Numbered from the stretch's first letter, positions 26,896-36,240 are shown. The stretch: DNA of 64,000 nucleotides from an uncultured Lachnospiraceae bacterium (GCA_947652925.1 CANTEW010000004.1:34028-98027), one strand, 5' to 3'. The notes: generated by a model from the letters alone, not told the origin. Translations and numbers: made by a program.

Positions 26896-28071
26896 ATGAA
26901 GAGAAAATTATGTGTGTTACTGTTATCTGTGTGTGTGGCTTGTACCGCGGCAGGATGCGGCGGGGCAGAAGATCAGTCTGGGAAGGGCAAGACAGAGGCG
27001 TCTTCCGGCGTGCGGCTGGTATCCGTATCCCAAAAAGAGATGGAAGCCCATGTAGAGCTGGGCGAGTACAAGGGCATCACAGTGGAAAAGACTGTCCAGG
27101 ATGTGACAGAGGATGATATCGATCTTCAGATAAACAACATATTGCAAACATTGCCGGAAGAAGTAGATGAGCCGGAAAAGCAGGTGGAAGAAGGCGATAT
27201 CGCGAACATCGATTATGTTGGAAAGAAAGATGGGGAAGCATTTGACGGCGGCACGGCCCAGGATTATGATCTGACGATCGGCAGCGGTCAGTTTATCGAG
27301 GGATTTGAGGATGGGCTGATAGGGGCAAAAAAGGGCGAGACGAAGGAATTGAACCTGACATTTCCTGAAGACTATCCCAGCGAGGATCTGGCTGGACAGG
27401 AAGTGGTGTTCACCGTGAGTGTGAATGCGATCAAACAGATCCCTGCATTTACAGAGGAGTGGGTGGCCGCGAATACGGAATATGACACCATAGATGCTTA
27501 CAGACAGAGTGTCCGGGAGGATCTGGAAGAGAGCAATGAGCAGAGTGCCGAATCCTCGGTGAAAAATACGGCCTGGAACCAGGTGCTCACAGACAGTGAG
27601 GTCAAGGAATATCCGGATGAGGATCTTAAAGCGGTCAAGGAAGAGTATGAAGAGTCTATCAATACTTATGCAGAACAGATGGGGCAATCAGTAGATGAAT
27701 TCCTGGAAGCTCAGAATATGACCAAGGAACAGCTTGATGAACAGAACCAGCAGTATGCAGAGTATAAATTAAAACAGAATCTGGTCCTGCAGGCGATCAT
27801 GGATAAAGAAGGACTGAGCCTGGACGATGAGGAGAGCAAGAAAGCAGAAGAGCAGATGGAGAAAGACTATGGCATGACCATGGACGAGATGATAGAACAG
27901 TACGGGGAAGCTTCCGTGAGAGAGACCATAGCTCTTTCCAGGGTCATGGATCTTATCATAGATCATGCAGAGGTGGATACGATAGCGGATTCCTCCGATG
28001 GGAAAGAAGGTATCCTTACTGATGAGGACGGAGAAAATGCAGAAGATGGTGAGAGTACACAAGAAGATTAA
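26896..28071 (+). CDS. Trigger-factor-like FKBP-type peptidyl-prolyl isomerase lipoprotein
   Basis: The first 20 residues are a signal peptide ending in the lipobox CTAAGC. The FKBP domain follows at about residues 95-175 (GDIANIDYVGKKDGEAFDGG, FIEGFEDGLIGAKKGETK, LAGQEVVFTVSVNAIK). After it comes a long helical region like the trigger factor C-terminal domain (QSVDEFLEAQNMTKEQLDEQ), and an acidic tail. It lacks the ribosome-binding N-terminal domain of trigger factor. A role in folding exported proteins on the outer face of the membrane, similar to PrsA, is inferred. The gene overlaps the next one (start inside its last codons), so the two are probably translationally coupled. Confidence 0.85.
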   Translation: MKRKLCVLLLSVCVACTAAGCGGAEDQSGKGKTEASSGVRLVSVSQKEMEAHVELGEYKGITVEKTVQDVTEDDIDLQINNILQTLPEEVDEPEKQVEEGDIANIDYVGKKDGEAFDGGTAQDYDLTIGSGQFIEGFEDGLIGAKKGETKELNLTFPEDYPSEDLAGQEVVFTVSVNAIKQIPAFTEEWVAANTEYDTIDAYRQSVREDLEESNEQSAESSVKNTAWNQVLTDSEVKEYPDEDLKAVKEEYEESINTYAEQMGQSVDEFLEAQNMTKEQLDEQNQQYAEYKLKQNLVLQAIMDKEGLSLDDEESKKAEEQMEKDYGMTMDEMIEQYGEASVRETIALSRVMDLIIDHAEVDTIADSSDGKEGILTDEDGENAEDGESTQED

Positions 28072-29347
28072 GATATCCCTGGCTATGCTGGCGATGGCGG
28101 TATGCGTATGCGCATGCTGTCCATGGCCGGTCTATGCTGTGGAGGAGGGGGCGCAGGAAGAAGGAGTCACGCAAGAGAACGTTCAAGAGCCAGATCCAGC
28201 TGTCTCCGCAAACGAGCCGGAGGAGACACCGGATCCATATCCGCCTTCCTACTACCTCCCCATAGAATCCAATGAGATACCCGGATGGCCCCAAGGGCCC
28301 CAGGTGCAGGCAGAATCTGCGGTCTTGATGGATGTGGATTACGGTGTATGTCTATATGAAAAAAATATGCATCAGAGACAATACCCGGCCAGTATCACCA
28401 AGATCATGACGGCGCTCTTGACCATCGAAAATGCCGATCTTTCGGATGTGGTGACTTTTTCGGAAAATGCTGTATACGGTATCGAACCAGGGAGTAGTCA
28501 CATCGGCATCGATGTGGGTGAGGAACTGACTGTAGAGCAGAGCCTGTATGGCCTGATGCTGGCCTCGGCTAACGAGGTGGCTATGGGGCTTGCAGAACAT
28601 GTGGCTGGATCGGTGGAGGCGTTTGTGGAGATGATGAACGAGAGGGCCGAAGAGCTGGGATGTGAAGATACGCATTTTGTCAATCCCCATGGCCTGCATG
28701 ATGAAGAGCATTATGTCACCGCTTATGATATGGCTCTGATCGCACGGGAAGCCTATCAGAACCCCACATTCCGGAAGGTGACAGGAACGGCCACATATGA
28801 GATCCCAAAGACAAATAAGGAAGAAGAGACACGTTATCTCATAAACAATCAGAAGCTCCTTTCAGACGAGTATTGGTACTATGCAGACTGCCGGGGCGGC
28901 AAGACTGGATTTACAGACCAGGCATTGAATACATTAGTCACCTATGCAAAACGGGATAACCGTACTTTAGTATGTGTGGATCTGAAGACCAACGGGATAC
29001 CTGTCATATACCCGGATACGACCGCTCTCTTAGACTATGGTTTTGGGTATTTCACCTGGGAGCATCCGGAAAAGGAAGAGGATGTGAGATTCCAGGCGCC
29101 TTTTGGCTGTATGCAGCAGTTTTACAGTGGCCTGGAAAATGCCTGCTGGCTGCGTTCATATACCCCCGGATGGGTACTCCTGCCCCAGGGTATCTCGACA
29201 AATGATCTGGAGAAAAAGAAAGCCACGGAACCGAATGCCGTCGGACCATGGCGTATAAAGACATCCTATTATTGCGGGGGGCAGTATATGGGATACTCCT
29301 ATCAGTATGAAGATCAGTTATTGCGATCCTTGTCCCTGATGGAGTGA
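28046..29347 (+). CDS. D-alanyl-D-alanine carboxypeptidase (PBP5/DacA type)
   Basis: All three active-site motifs of S11 penicillin-binding proteins are intact: SxxK in PASITKIMTALL (about residue 115), SxN in LMLASANEVAMG (about 174), and KTG in CRGGKTGFTDQA (about 286). It trims the terminal D-Ala from peptidoglycan pentapeptides outside the membrane. A signal peptide (ISLAMLAMAVCVCACC) precedes a Glu/Pro-rich linker. The frame is open to ATG 27998; I chose ATG 28046 because GGAG lies 12 bp upstream and the signal peptide then begins normally; 28022 and 28037 are alternatives. All overlap the preceding lipoprotein gene. The 3' end overlaps the convergent exonuclease gene by 30 bp. Confidence 0.9.
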   Translation: MVRVHKKIKISLAMLAMAVCVCACCPWPVYAVEEGAQEEGVTQENVQEPDPAVSANEPEETPDPYPPSYYLPIESNEIPGWPQGPQVQAESAVLMDVDYGVCLYEKNMHQRQYPASITKIMTALLTIENADLSDVVTFSENAVYGIEPGSSHIGIDVGEELTVEQSLYGLMLASANEVAMGLAEHVAGSVEAFVEMMNERAEELGCEDTHFVNPHGLHDEEHYVTAYDMALIAREAYQNPTFRKVTGTATYEIPKTNKEEETRYLINNQKLLSDEYWYYADCRGGKTGFTDQALNTLVTYAKRDNRTLVCVDLKTNGIPVIYPDTTALLDYGFGYFTWEHPEKEEDVRFQAPFGCMQQFYSGLENACWLRSYTPGWVLLPQGISTNDLEKKKATEPNAVGPWRIKTSYYCGGQYMGYSYQYEDQLLRSLSLME

Positions 29348-30289
29348 CTTGCGGTGGAGCCGCCGTTTGGCGCAGAGGAGTTCTTTTTTTTCAAGGATCT
29401 TCTTTGCGTCTTTTTCGTCTATCAGGGAAGTCGTTTTTTCTACATAGAATCTTCCCTCGTCTGTTTTCTTCATCCGGACTTTTCCTTTCACATATCCATG
29501 TTCTCTGCACATGGATACGCTGAAATATCTCCTGGCATTTACGGAGAACCACTGTATCTTCCGCTTGGTCGGCCTGTGGCACAGGGGGCAGCAGGTACTG
29601 CTCACTTCTCGGTCGCCGATAGCGGCTTCTTTACTGGAAAATTCCCTGGAAATGAATTTTATATGGTCATCGTAAAAGATGTGGATCTCGTCCTTTTTTT
29701 CTTTCGGGTTCTGGTATGCGTCCATAGAAAAATTCTTCTCTATGCATTCTGTCCCCAGCTGCATAAAGACTGCCGCTGTATAATGGGCGTCAGACAGAGC
29801 GCGGTGGAAATTCTCGGTCTTTGCCAGGTCCAGATGATCGACAGCATATTCCAGGGCTTTGCGGGATCTGCCGTCTTCGTAGTAGAGGCTGAATAATTTC
29901 TGTACATCATAATATTCCATGGGACCGGGCAGGAGGTCTTCCAGACCGTAGTATTTCAGATTTCTCTGCATCTCCAGAAGATCTTGGTTGCCCCAGGTGC
30001 AGAATTTTGGGTCTTTCCCGCACCATTCGAAGAACTGGCGCGCCGCCTGGGGGAATGGCGTCCCATCTTTCAGACTATTGTGGTCAAGGTGGATGATCTC
30101 CCGGGTCTTGCTGTTGATCCAGCGGTATACTTTTGGCTTGATCATCCGATGGAATTCTGCCAGCACTTTTCGGTCTTTATTTAATTTTACAGCCCCGATC
30201 TCTATGATCTCAAAAGGGAGCTGGGCATCTTCTGCTCCTCGTCCGTTTGGACATTGGTTCCATTCCAGATCAAAAACTATATAATCCAT
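29318..30289 (-). CDS. DEDD-type 3'-5' exonuclease (KapD-like)
   Basis: The 323-residue protein begins with the exonuclease motif I IVFDLEWNQ (D and E ligands), then EIIEIGAVKL, and continues with CTWGNQDLLEMQ (motif II) and RALSDAHYTAAVF (motif III with H and D), the pattern of DEDDh exonucleases related to KapD / the KinA-pathway inhibitor family. It has a C-terminal extension of about 120 residues with a CPLCHRPTKRK zinc-ribbon-like motif and a basic tail, which may bind nucleic acid. The substrate (RNA or DNA) is not shown by sequence. The gene stands alone on the minus strand and its end overlaps dac by 30 bp. Confidence 0.85.
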   Translation of the reverse strand: MDYIVFDLEWNQCPNGRGAEDAQLPFEIIEIGAVKLNKDRKVLAEFHRMIKPKVYRWINSKTREIIHLDHNSLKDGTPFPQAARQFFEWCGKDPKFCTWGNQDLLEMQRNLKYYGLEDLLPGPMEYYDVQKLFSLYYEDGRSRKALEYAVDHLDLAKTENFHRALSDAHYTAAVFMQLGTECIEKNFSMDAYQNPKEKKDEIHIFYDDHIKFISREFSSKEAAIGDREVSSTCCPLCHRPTKRKIQWFSVNARRYFSVSMCREHGYVKGKVRMKKTDEGRFYVEKTTSLIDEKDAKKILEKKELLCAKRRLHRKSLHQGQGSQ

Positions 30290-30595
30290 GTAACCTATTG
30301 TACCCTATTCTCTCGTGGAGTGCAATGGAGATGTGAAAATGGAAAGGAATGCCGGTGCGCATGACGCGCACCAGCGTATGAAAAAGAATTTGTTTGAAAA
30401 GGGTTTATCCTTAACGCTTTCTAAGTATAACGAAAAAATGTGTAAAAAGTGTGATCTTCAAGTGAAGGATATGTGAAGGCACAAAGCAAAAAAATACAGA
30501 CTATTCATAAAATGTTCATAACTCTTTGTTAAAGTATAAGAAGCTGGACTATTTTTCCCAGAAAAAACTGTTGATACAAACAGGAGGATCTTCGT
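30290..30595 (+). other. Intergenic region with hairpin and probable promoter of the HtrA-like gene
   Basis: A 7-bp stem GGTGCGC/GCGCACC (30354-30372) is visible near the exonuclease start. The rest is AT-rich and must hold the promoter for the HtrA-like gene; TTGTTA near 30525 and GTATAA-like tracts are present but no clear 17-bp pair. AGGAGG at 30582-30587 is the ribosome binding site. Confidence 0.4.
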
Positions 30596-31873
30596 ATGGG
30601 GGATCATAAAGGAACTTCAGATACGCAAGGATACCGTTTTATGAAGGAGACGATCAAAAACAGGCCGACCGACCGGAGGAGTCTGTTCTTTCGGGTTGTC
30701 TTTCTCATAGGCGGAGCGGTCATATTCGGTGTAGTGGCTGCGGTCGTCTTTTCACTGGTATGCCCTGTGGCGCTCCGGCGGTCTGGCGGACGGCAGGCCG
30801 AGAGCCGGGAAGTGGAGATCCCAAAAGATGAATTGAAAGAGACGGGTGTGCCCGGAGAGACGGATACTCCTACCCCCCAGGTCGTTGAAGTCCCCCGTAA
30901 GATCACACTGGATGACTATGATAAGATCTATAATGAGATCCTTGCGATCTCCGCAGGACCGAGGAAAGCTCTGGTCCATGTATCCGGTATCCAGGGAGAG
31001 GAAGACCTGTTGGACAATACAGTACTCTCTTCTGGTGAGACGGAAGGGATCATTTTTGAAGAAAATGAGAGTGAGTTATTCATATTGACAGGACTGTCAG
31101 CTATCCTGGATGCTGAAGAGGTGAAAGTGAGCTTTACGGATGGATCGACTGTGCAGGCAGTCCAGATCAAAGGGGATCCGGCAACGGGGCTGGCTGTGGT
31201 CAGAGTCCCGAGGGCATCTATGAAAAAGAAGACACTCACAGAGATAGAAGTCGCATCTTTGGGCAATTCTTATAGTCTGGTACAGGGAAAATCAGTGATC
31301 GCCATCGGCTGTCCCACAGGATATAATGATCCTGTACTCTATGGGCATGTGACATCTGTATCAAACAAGGTCCCTGTCACAGATATGGAATACAATCTGT
31401 TGACTACGGATATCTTGGGCAGTGGGACTGGCAGCGGTGTACTCCTGGATACGGCGGGCAGTATCATAGGGATCATCGCCATGTCCTATGGGCCGGAAGA
31501 TACCCGTACTATGGTGAAAGCTCTGTCTGTATCTCAGTTAAAACCTTTGATCGAGAATCTGTCCAATGGAAAGGACATCGCTTATATGGGGATACGGGGA
31601 CAGGAAGTCTCAGAAGAGATGGCCCAGAGTACACAGATCTCCGGGGGGATCTTCGTGGAAAAGGTAGAGGAGGAGTCTCCTGCTATGAAAGCAGGTATCC
31701 AGAGAGGTGACGTGATCACTGCATTTAACAAAAAAAATATACACACCATGCAGCGTTTCTACACAGAGCTGCAAAAATGCGCGAAAGGACAGAAAGTACA
31801 GGTAGCCATTGTGCGTAAGGGTGCGGAAGGTTACGGCCAGACAAAGATAAATGTAACATTGGATGTTAAATAG
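30596..31873 (+). CDS. Membrane-anchored HtrA-like protein with PDZ domain and degenerate catalytic triad
   Basis: The 425-residue protein has a membrane helix at residues 30-57 (VVFLIGGAVIFGVVAAVVFS), a linker, a trypsin-like domain and a C-terminal PDZ domain (GGIFVEKVEEESPAMKAGI, GDVITAFNKK). The fold is HtrA-like throughout (SFTDGSTVQAVQIKGDPATG, IAIGCPTGYNDPVLYGHVTS), but the three catalytic positions look changed: TNxHV is replaced by ILTGLSAI (His lost), TDLAV by TGLAV (Asp lost), and GNSGGP by GSGTGSG (Ser displaced). It is therefore probably not a protease but a PDZ-bearing sensor or scaffold at the membrane. It is followed after 13 bp by a YhaM-type exoribonuclease. Confidence 0.82.
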   Translation: MGDHKGTSDTQGYRFMKETIKNRPTDRRSLFFRVVFLIGGAVIFGVVAAVVFSLVCPVALRRSGGRQAESREVEIPKDELKETGVPGETDTPTPQVVEVPRKITLDDYDKIYNEILAISAGPRKALVHVSGIQGEEDLLDNTVLSSGETEGIIFEENESELFILTGLSAILDAEEVKVSFTDGSTVQAVQIKGDPATGLAVVRVPRASMKKKTLTEIEVASLGNSYSLVQGKSVIAIGCPTGYNDPVLYGHVTSVSNKVPVTDMEYNLLTTDILGSGTGSGVLLDTAGSIIGIIAMSYGPEDTRTMVKALSVSQLKPLIENLSNGKDIAYMGIRGQEVSEEMAQSTQISGGIFVEKVEEESPAMKAGIQRGDVITAFNKKNIHTMQRFYTELQKCAKGQKVQVAIVRKGAEGYGQTKINVTLDVK

Positions 31874-31886
31874 AGAGGGAGGAGAA

Positions 31887-32834
31887 ATGAAATTTATAAA
31901 TGAGCTGCGTGAAGGGGAACGGGTAGGTGAGATCTACCTGTGTAAACAGAAACAGTCAGCCGTGACAAAGAATGGGAAACCTTACGAGAGTCTGATCTTG
32001 CAGGATAAGACGGGTACGATAGATGCGAAGATCTGGGATCCAAATTCCCAGGGGATCGATGATTTTGGTGTGCTGGACCATATATCGATCGTGGGGGACG
32101 TGAACAGTTTTGCAGGGGCGCTCCAGATCAGTGTGAAGCGGGCGCGCCGGGCGAAAGAAGGAGAATATCAGGTATCGGATTATCTGCCTGTGAGTGAGAA
32201 TAATGTGGATGAGATGGCTGAGAGATTGATGGATCATATCTGTTCAGTGGAGAATCCGTATCTCCGGGAACTCCTGGAGATATTGTTTATAGAGGACGAG
32301 GGATTTTTGCAGGCTTTTAAAGGCCATTCCGCAGCAAAGACGGTACATCATGGATTTGTGGGAGGACTCTTAGAGCATACGATCAGTGTGGCGGATCTGT
32401 GCGATCACTATGCCAGGACCTATCCCATCTTAAACAGGGATCTTCTGATCACAGCAGCGCTCTGCCATGATATAGGAAAGACCAGGGAGCTGGCTCCTTT
32501 TCCGTTGAATGACTATACAGATGACGGCCAGCTTCTGGGGCATATCGTGATCGGGACAGAGATGATCCATGATATCATCCGGGGGATACCTGATTTTCCG
32601 GCATTGCTGGAGAGTGAGTTAAAACACTGCATATTGTCCCATCATGGCGAGTTGGAATATGGTTCTCCGAAAAAACCTGCGCTGGCGGAGGCTGTTGCAT
32701 TGAATCTGGCTGATAATACAGACGCCCGTATGGAGACCTTGACAGAACTTTTTGGGTCGAAAGGGGCGAAAAAAGACTGGCTGGGCTATAACCGGTTGTT
32801 TGAATCGAATCTAAGAAAAACCGAGGACGTATGA
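31887..32834 (+). CDS. YhaM-type 3'-5' exoribonuclease (OB-fold plus HD domain)
   Basis: ATG 31887 has GGGAGGAG 4-11 bp upstream; an in-frame ATG at 31863 overlaps the end of the previous gene and lacks a site. The 315-residue product has an N-terminal OB-fold (ILQDKTGTIDAKIWDPN) and a central HD domain with HHGFVGGLLEHTISVADLC and AALCHDIGKTRELAPF (metal-binding HD), then HCILSHHGELEYGSPKKP and LADNTDARM. This is the architecture of YhaM, a 3'-5' exoribonuclease of Gram-positive bacteria involved in RNA and DNA turnover. It is probably co-transcribed with the HtrA-like gene and ends in a terminator that overlaps its stop codon. Confidence 0.9.
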   Translation: MKFINELREGERVGEIYLCKQKQSAVTKNGKPYESLILQDKTGTIDAKIWDPNSQGIDDFGVLDHISIVGDVNSFAGALQISVKRARRAKEGEYQVSDYLPVSENNVDEMAERLMDHICSVENPYLRELLEILFIEDEGFLQAFKGHSAAKTVHHGFVGGLLEHTISVADLCDHYARTYPILNRDLLITAALCHDIGKTRELAPFPLNDYTDDGQLLGHIVIGTEMIHDIIRGIPDFPALLESELKHCILSHHGELEYGSPKKPALAEAVALNLADNTDARMETLTELFGSKGAKKDWLGYNRLFESNLRKTEDV

Positions 32835-32847
32835 TCCCCGGTTTTTT
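32815..32847 (+). terminator. Rho-independent terminator overlapping the yhaM stop
   Basis: ACCGAGG and CCCCGGT (one mismatch) pair around the stop codon (TGA 32832-32834), followed by TTTTTT at 32842-32847. Also has A-run upstream, so it may act on the convergent minus-strand gene as well. Confidence 0.65.
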
Positions 32848-32852
32848 ACCGT

Positions 32853-33476
32853 TTATTTCTTTTCTGGTTTTTTGTCGGTGGGTTGGGATCTGCCGCTCAT
32901 ATCGTCGATGATCTTTTCCAAAAGCATTTTTTTTACATAAACGTCAAAACTGAGCAGGCAGAGAAAAGAAAACAGCTGCAGATAGCCCTGGTCTTCTTCA
33001 GGAGCCTGCTGGAAAGTCCTGCTGGCTATATTATAGCGTTTGACCAGGTCTTTCTGCAGGTATTCGATCTGCCCTTTTTCCATACTGAAGACTTCTGAAT
33101 AGATATCCTGCAGATCCCAGCCGTCTGTATTTTTAAAATATTTGTCGGTTATAGGTTTTAACAGGGATTGGATATCGCTGATGGAAAAGATATTCTTAAA
33201 ATAATAGATAAAGATCAACAGCAATAGATGTTCCTTGCTGTACTTCTTCTTTTCCGGCGGCGGGAGCAGATGGTTCTTGGTGTAGTTGTTGATCATTGTC
33301 TTGGTCAGGATCTTGTCCTGGGGATAACGTTTGGTGGATGCGAGCTGGGCATCCATGAATGTGGTCACCTGATCCATGTATAAGTGGATATTGGGCAGAT
33401 CCTCGGGTCTGATATGATCGATCTTGAAAACGCTTTTTAAGATACTGTTTATGATGTCTTTGTTATCTATGTTCAT
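32853..33476 (-). CDS. DUF1836 domain protein
   Basis: A 207-residue acidic-to-basic soluble protein starting at ATG 33476 with AAGGTGGAG 4 bp upstream; a TTG at 33509 is an alternative. The middle resembles DUF1836: the LTKTMINNYTKNHLLPPPEKKKY block followed by HLLLLIFIYYFKNIFSISDIQSLLKPI, typical of a winged-helix MerR-like DNA-binding fold in Firmicutes. No ligand domain is visible. The gene lies alone on the minus strand, convergent with yhaM; its role is unknown but a transcription regulator is plausible. Confidence 0.8.
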   Translation of the reverse strand: MNIDNKDIINSILKSVFKIDHIRPEDLPNIHLYMDQVTTFMDAQLASTKRYPQDKILTKTMINNYTKNHLLPPPEKKKYSKEHLLLLIFIYYFKNIFSISDIQSLLKPITDKYFKNTDGWDLQDIYSEVFSMEKGQIEYLQKDLVKRYNIASRTFQQAPEEDQGYLQLFSFLCLLSFDVYVKKMLLEKIIDDMSGRSQPTDKKPEKK

Positions 33477-33618
33477 TTTCTCCACCTTGCAGTCATTGGT
33501 CTGGTCCAACTATGGGATCGTGACCTTATCGTTGGACCCATTTGCTACTTTTTTATAGATTATAGCATGATATACTAAAGATCTCCACAAAAAATCTGAT
33601 GCGGGTCATATTTCCTGA

Positions 33619-33844
33619 TACTCCATCCGGCCAGAGATCAGAGTGATGCTTTGCCGGACCCGCACCATCGCGTCATTAAAATTTCTATCCGATGCCACCG
33701 CATCGCTGTCAAAAGTACCAAAGGCGCCGGGGGATCACGGATCTCACCCGGACTCCATAAAACGCTGTTTTTGGAATGTACGCATCTATTATTTGCAGAT
33801 TTTCTGTAATTTAAGGATATTTGAGGTTTTCGAACACGCTCTGG
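33619..33844 (+). repeat. Intergenic repeat family, copy B
   Basis: Starts TACTCCATCCGGCCAGA as copy A, and shares TTAAAATTTCTA, GATGCCACCGCATCGCTGTC and the end AACACGCTCT. It carries an extra central block (AAAAGTACCAAAGGCGCCGG, GGATCACGGATCTCACC) that copy A lacks but copy C at 51194 has. It lies between the DUF1836 gene and pcrA. Confidence 0.75.
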
Positions 33845-33869
33845 GGGGATGGATATATGTATCTTTGTG

Positions 33870-33878
33870 TGATATAAT
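33870..33878 (+). promoter_or_regulatory. Extended -10 promoter for pcrA
   Basis: TGATATAAT, a perfect extended -10, lies 53 bp before the pcrA ATG. The -35 region is weak (TGGATA at 33850). Transcription would start near 33885. Confidence 0.5.
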
Positions 33879-33930
33879 GATCCAAATGTTTTTATTCCGA
33901 CAGAGTAGATAAGGGAAGCAGGAGAAAAAA

Positions 33931-36144
33931 ATGGATACATACTGTGGTTTGAATGAGAAGCAGACAGAAGCCGTCCTGCAGACGGAAGGGCCGGTGCTGA
34001 TCCTGGCGGGGGCGGGTTCTGGGAAGACCCGTGTGCTGACGCACAGAGTGGCTTATCTGATAGAGGAAAAACAGGTGGAACCCTGGAATATCCTTGCCAT
34101 TACTTTTACCAACAAGGCAGCAGGGGAGATGAGGGAGCGGGTGGATCAGATCGTGGGGCCTGGCAGCGGGGGTGTATGGGTCAGCACGTTCCACTCTGCC
34201 TGCGTGCGTTTTTTACGCCGTTTTATAGACCGTCTGGGTTATGAAGATAATTTTACCATTTACGATGGTGACGACCAGAAGTCCATGATCAGGGATATAT
34301 GTAAAAGGCTGCAGCTGGATACAAAGGTCTATAAAGAGAGGGCGCTGATGGCGGCCATATCAGCGGCAAAGGATGAACTGATCGGGCCGGAAGCTTATGA
34401 GCGGATCAATGGAGGGGACTTTAAGAAAGAAAAGATCGCGCAGGTATATATAGAATACCAGGCGCAGTTAAAGAAGAGCAACGCTCTGGATTTTGACGAT
34501 CTGATCATGAAGACAGTGGAATTGTTCCAGTCCTGTCCGGATGTGCTGGAATATTACCAGGACAGGTTCCGTTATCTGATGGTGGACGAGTACCAGGACA
34601 CCAATACGGCTCAGTTCCACCTGATCCGCCTGCTGGCTGAAAAATACAGGAATCTGTGTGTGGTGGGGGACGACGACCAGTCTATCTACAAATTCCGCGG
34701 GGCGAATATCGGCAACATCCTGGGATTCGAGAAGGTCTTTCCCGATGCGGTGGTGATCCGTCTGGAACAGAATTACCGCTCCACACAGAACATCTTAAAT
34801 TCTGCAAATGAGGTGATCCGCAATAACAGGGGCAGGAAGAGCAAGACCCTCTGGACAGAGAATGAGAAAGGGGAGCCTGTCCATTTCCGGAAATTCCTGA
34901 CCGGATTCGAGGAGGCGGAGTATATCGTGGGCAATATCTCCAGAAAGGTGGGCAACGGGACCTGCAAGTACAGTGACTGCGCCATTTTGTACAGGACAAA
35001 TGCCCAGTCCCGGCTTTTTGAGGAAAAACTGCTGATGGGGAATATCCCTTATAAGTTAGTGGGGGGTGTAAACTTTTACGCAAGGAAAGAGATCAAAGAC
35101 CTTCTGTCCTATCTGAAGACGGTGGACAATGCCCGGGACGACCTGGCCGTGAGCCGGATCATCAACGTGCCGAAACGGGGGATCGGGGCGACCACCATCG
35201 GGCGTGTGCAGACATACGCGGCGGAACAGGGCATCACCTTCTATGAGGCTCTGAAAATGGCGGAGGAGATCCCTGGGCTGGGCAGGGGCGCTGTAAAAGT
35301 ACAGCCTTTCGTCACGTTTATCCAGACTCTGCGCAGCCAGGTGGGGTATCTGTCTGTCTCCCAGATCTTAAAAGAGATCATTGAGCAGACGGGCTATGTG
35401 AGTGAACTGGAGGCAGAAGGGACGGATGAGGCAAAAGGGCGTATAGAAAATATTGATGAATTGATCTCTAAGGCGGCTGCCTATGACGAGGTGACAGAAC
35501 ATCCCCAGCTGAGCGAGTTCCTGGAGGAAGTGGCGCTGGTGGCTGAGATCGACGCGGTGGATGATGAGCAGGACCGGGTACTCCTGATGACCCTGCACAG
35601 TGCAAAAGGGCTGGAATTCCCCCAGGTCTATCTGGCGGGTATGGAAGACGGTATCTTCCCCAGCTATATGACGATCATGTCCGACGATCCTGATGAACTG
35701 GAGGAAGAACGGCGTCTGTGCTACGTGGGGATCACGCGGGCGATGAAGGATCTCACATTGACCTGCGCACAGCAACGGATGATCCGGGGGGAGACACAAT
35801 ATAATAAAGTATCCCGTTTCGTGCGGGAGATCCCCAGGGAACTGGTGGAGCTGGGCAAAGACCGGGCAAAAAGCCAGGCAGAGCCGTCGCCGGCCAGATC
35901 CAGCTATGATAAGCTCAAACGGGATCTTCGTGCAAAGATCTTCCAGCAGCCGGAGCCGTTTAAAGTGAACACTGGCCAGCCGTTGGATTATCAGGCCGGC
36001 GACCGGGTACAGCACAGGAAGTTCGGTATAGGGACGGTGAAGGAGATCGTGGGCGGCGGCAAGGACTATGAGGTGACTGTGGATTTTGAAAAAGTAGGCA
36101 TTAAGAAGATGTTTGCAGGTTTTGCAAAACTAAAAAAAGTATAA
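33931..36144 (+). CDS. pcrA: ATP-dependent DNA helicase PcrA/UvrD
   Basis: The 737-residue SF1A helicase unwinds DNA 3'-5' in repair and rolling-circle replication. The start ATG has CAGGAG upstream. Readable motifs: Q motif GLNEKQTEAV, motif I LAGAGSGKTRVLTHR, Ia ITFTNKAAGEM, II VDEYQDTNTAQ, III VVGDDDQSIYKFRGA, IV LEQNYRST, V LMTLHSAKGLEFPQVYL, VI RRLCYVGITRA. The C-terminal Tudor-like tail (GDRVQHRKFGIGTVKEI) is the RNA polymerase-binding region typical of PcrA, so PcrA is preferred over Rep or UvrD. Confidence 0.96.
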   Translation: MDTYCGLNEKQTEAVLQTEGPVLILAGAGSGKTRVLTHRVAYLIEEKQVEPWNILAITFTNKAAGEMRERVDQIVGPGSGGVWVSTFHSACVRFLRRFIDRLGYEDNFTIYDGDDQKSMIRDICKRLQLDTKVYKERALMAAISAAKDELIGPEAYERINGGDFKKEKIAQVYIEYQAQLKKSNALDFDDLIMKTVELFQSCPDVLEYYQDRFRYLMVDEYQDTNTAQFHLIRLLAEKYRNLCVVGDDDQSIYKFRGANIGNILGFEKVFPDAVVIRLEQNYRSTQNILNSANEVIRNNRGRKSKTLWTENEKGEPVHFRKFLTGFEEAEYIVGNISRKVGNGTCKYSDCAILYRTNAQSRLFEEKLLMGNIPYKLVGGVNFYARKEIKDLLSYLKTVDNARDDLAVSRIINVPKRGIGATTIGRVQTYAAEQGITFYEALKMAEEIPGLGRGAVKVQPFVTFIQTLRSQVGYLSVSQILKEIIEQTGYVSELEAEGTDEAKGRIENIDELISKAAAYDEVTEHPQLSEFLEEVALVAEIDAVDDEQDRVLLMTLHSAKGLEFPQVYLAGMEDGIFPSYMTIMSDDPDELEEERRLCYVGITRAMKDLTLTCAQQRMIRGETQYNKVSRFVREIPRELVELGKDRAKSQAEPSPARSSYDKLKRDLRAKIFQQPEPFKVNTGQPLDYQAGDRVQHRKFGIGTVKEIVGGGKDYEVTVDFEKVGIKKMFAGFAKLKKV

Positions 36145-36201
36145 TATGGACCAGACAAAAATTTAATAAAGAAAAACGTGGTAAAATCCTATATAAGGTG
36201 G

Positions 36202-36207
36202 TATAAT
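36202..36207 (+). promoter_or_regulatory. Possible -10 (TATAAT) upstream of the palindrome and small gene
   Basis: TATAAT at 36202-36207 with TGGTAA at 36179-36184, 17 bp apart, is a modest promoter. If used, the 141-bp palindrome would be in the 5' leader of the small acidic protein gene. Confidence 0.4.
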
Positions 36208-36240
36208 ATACCCTACCAGTAATGATGATGTTCCAGGAGA

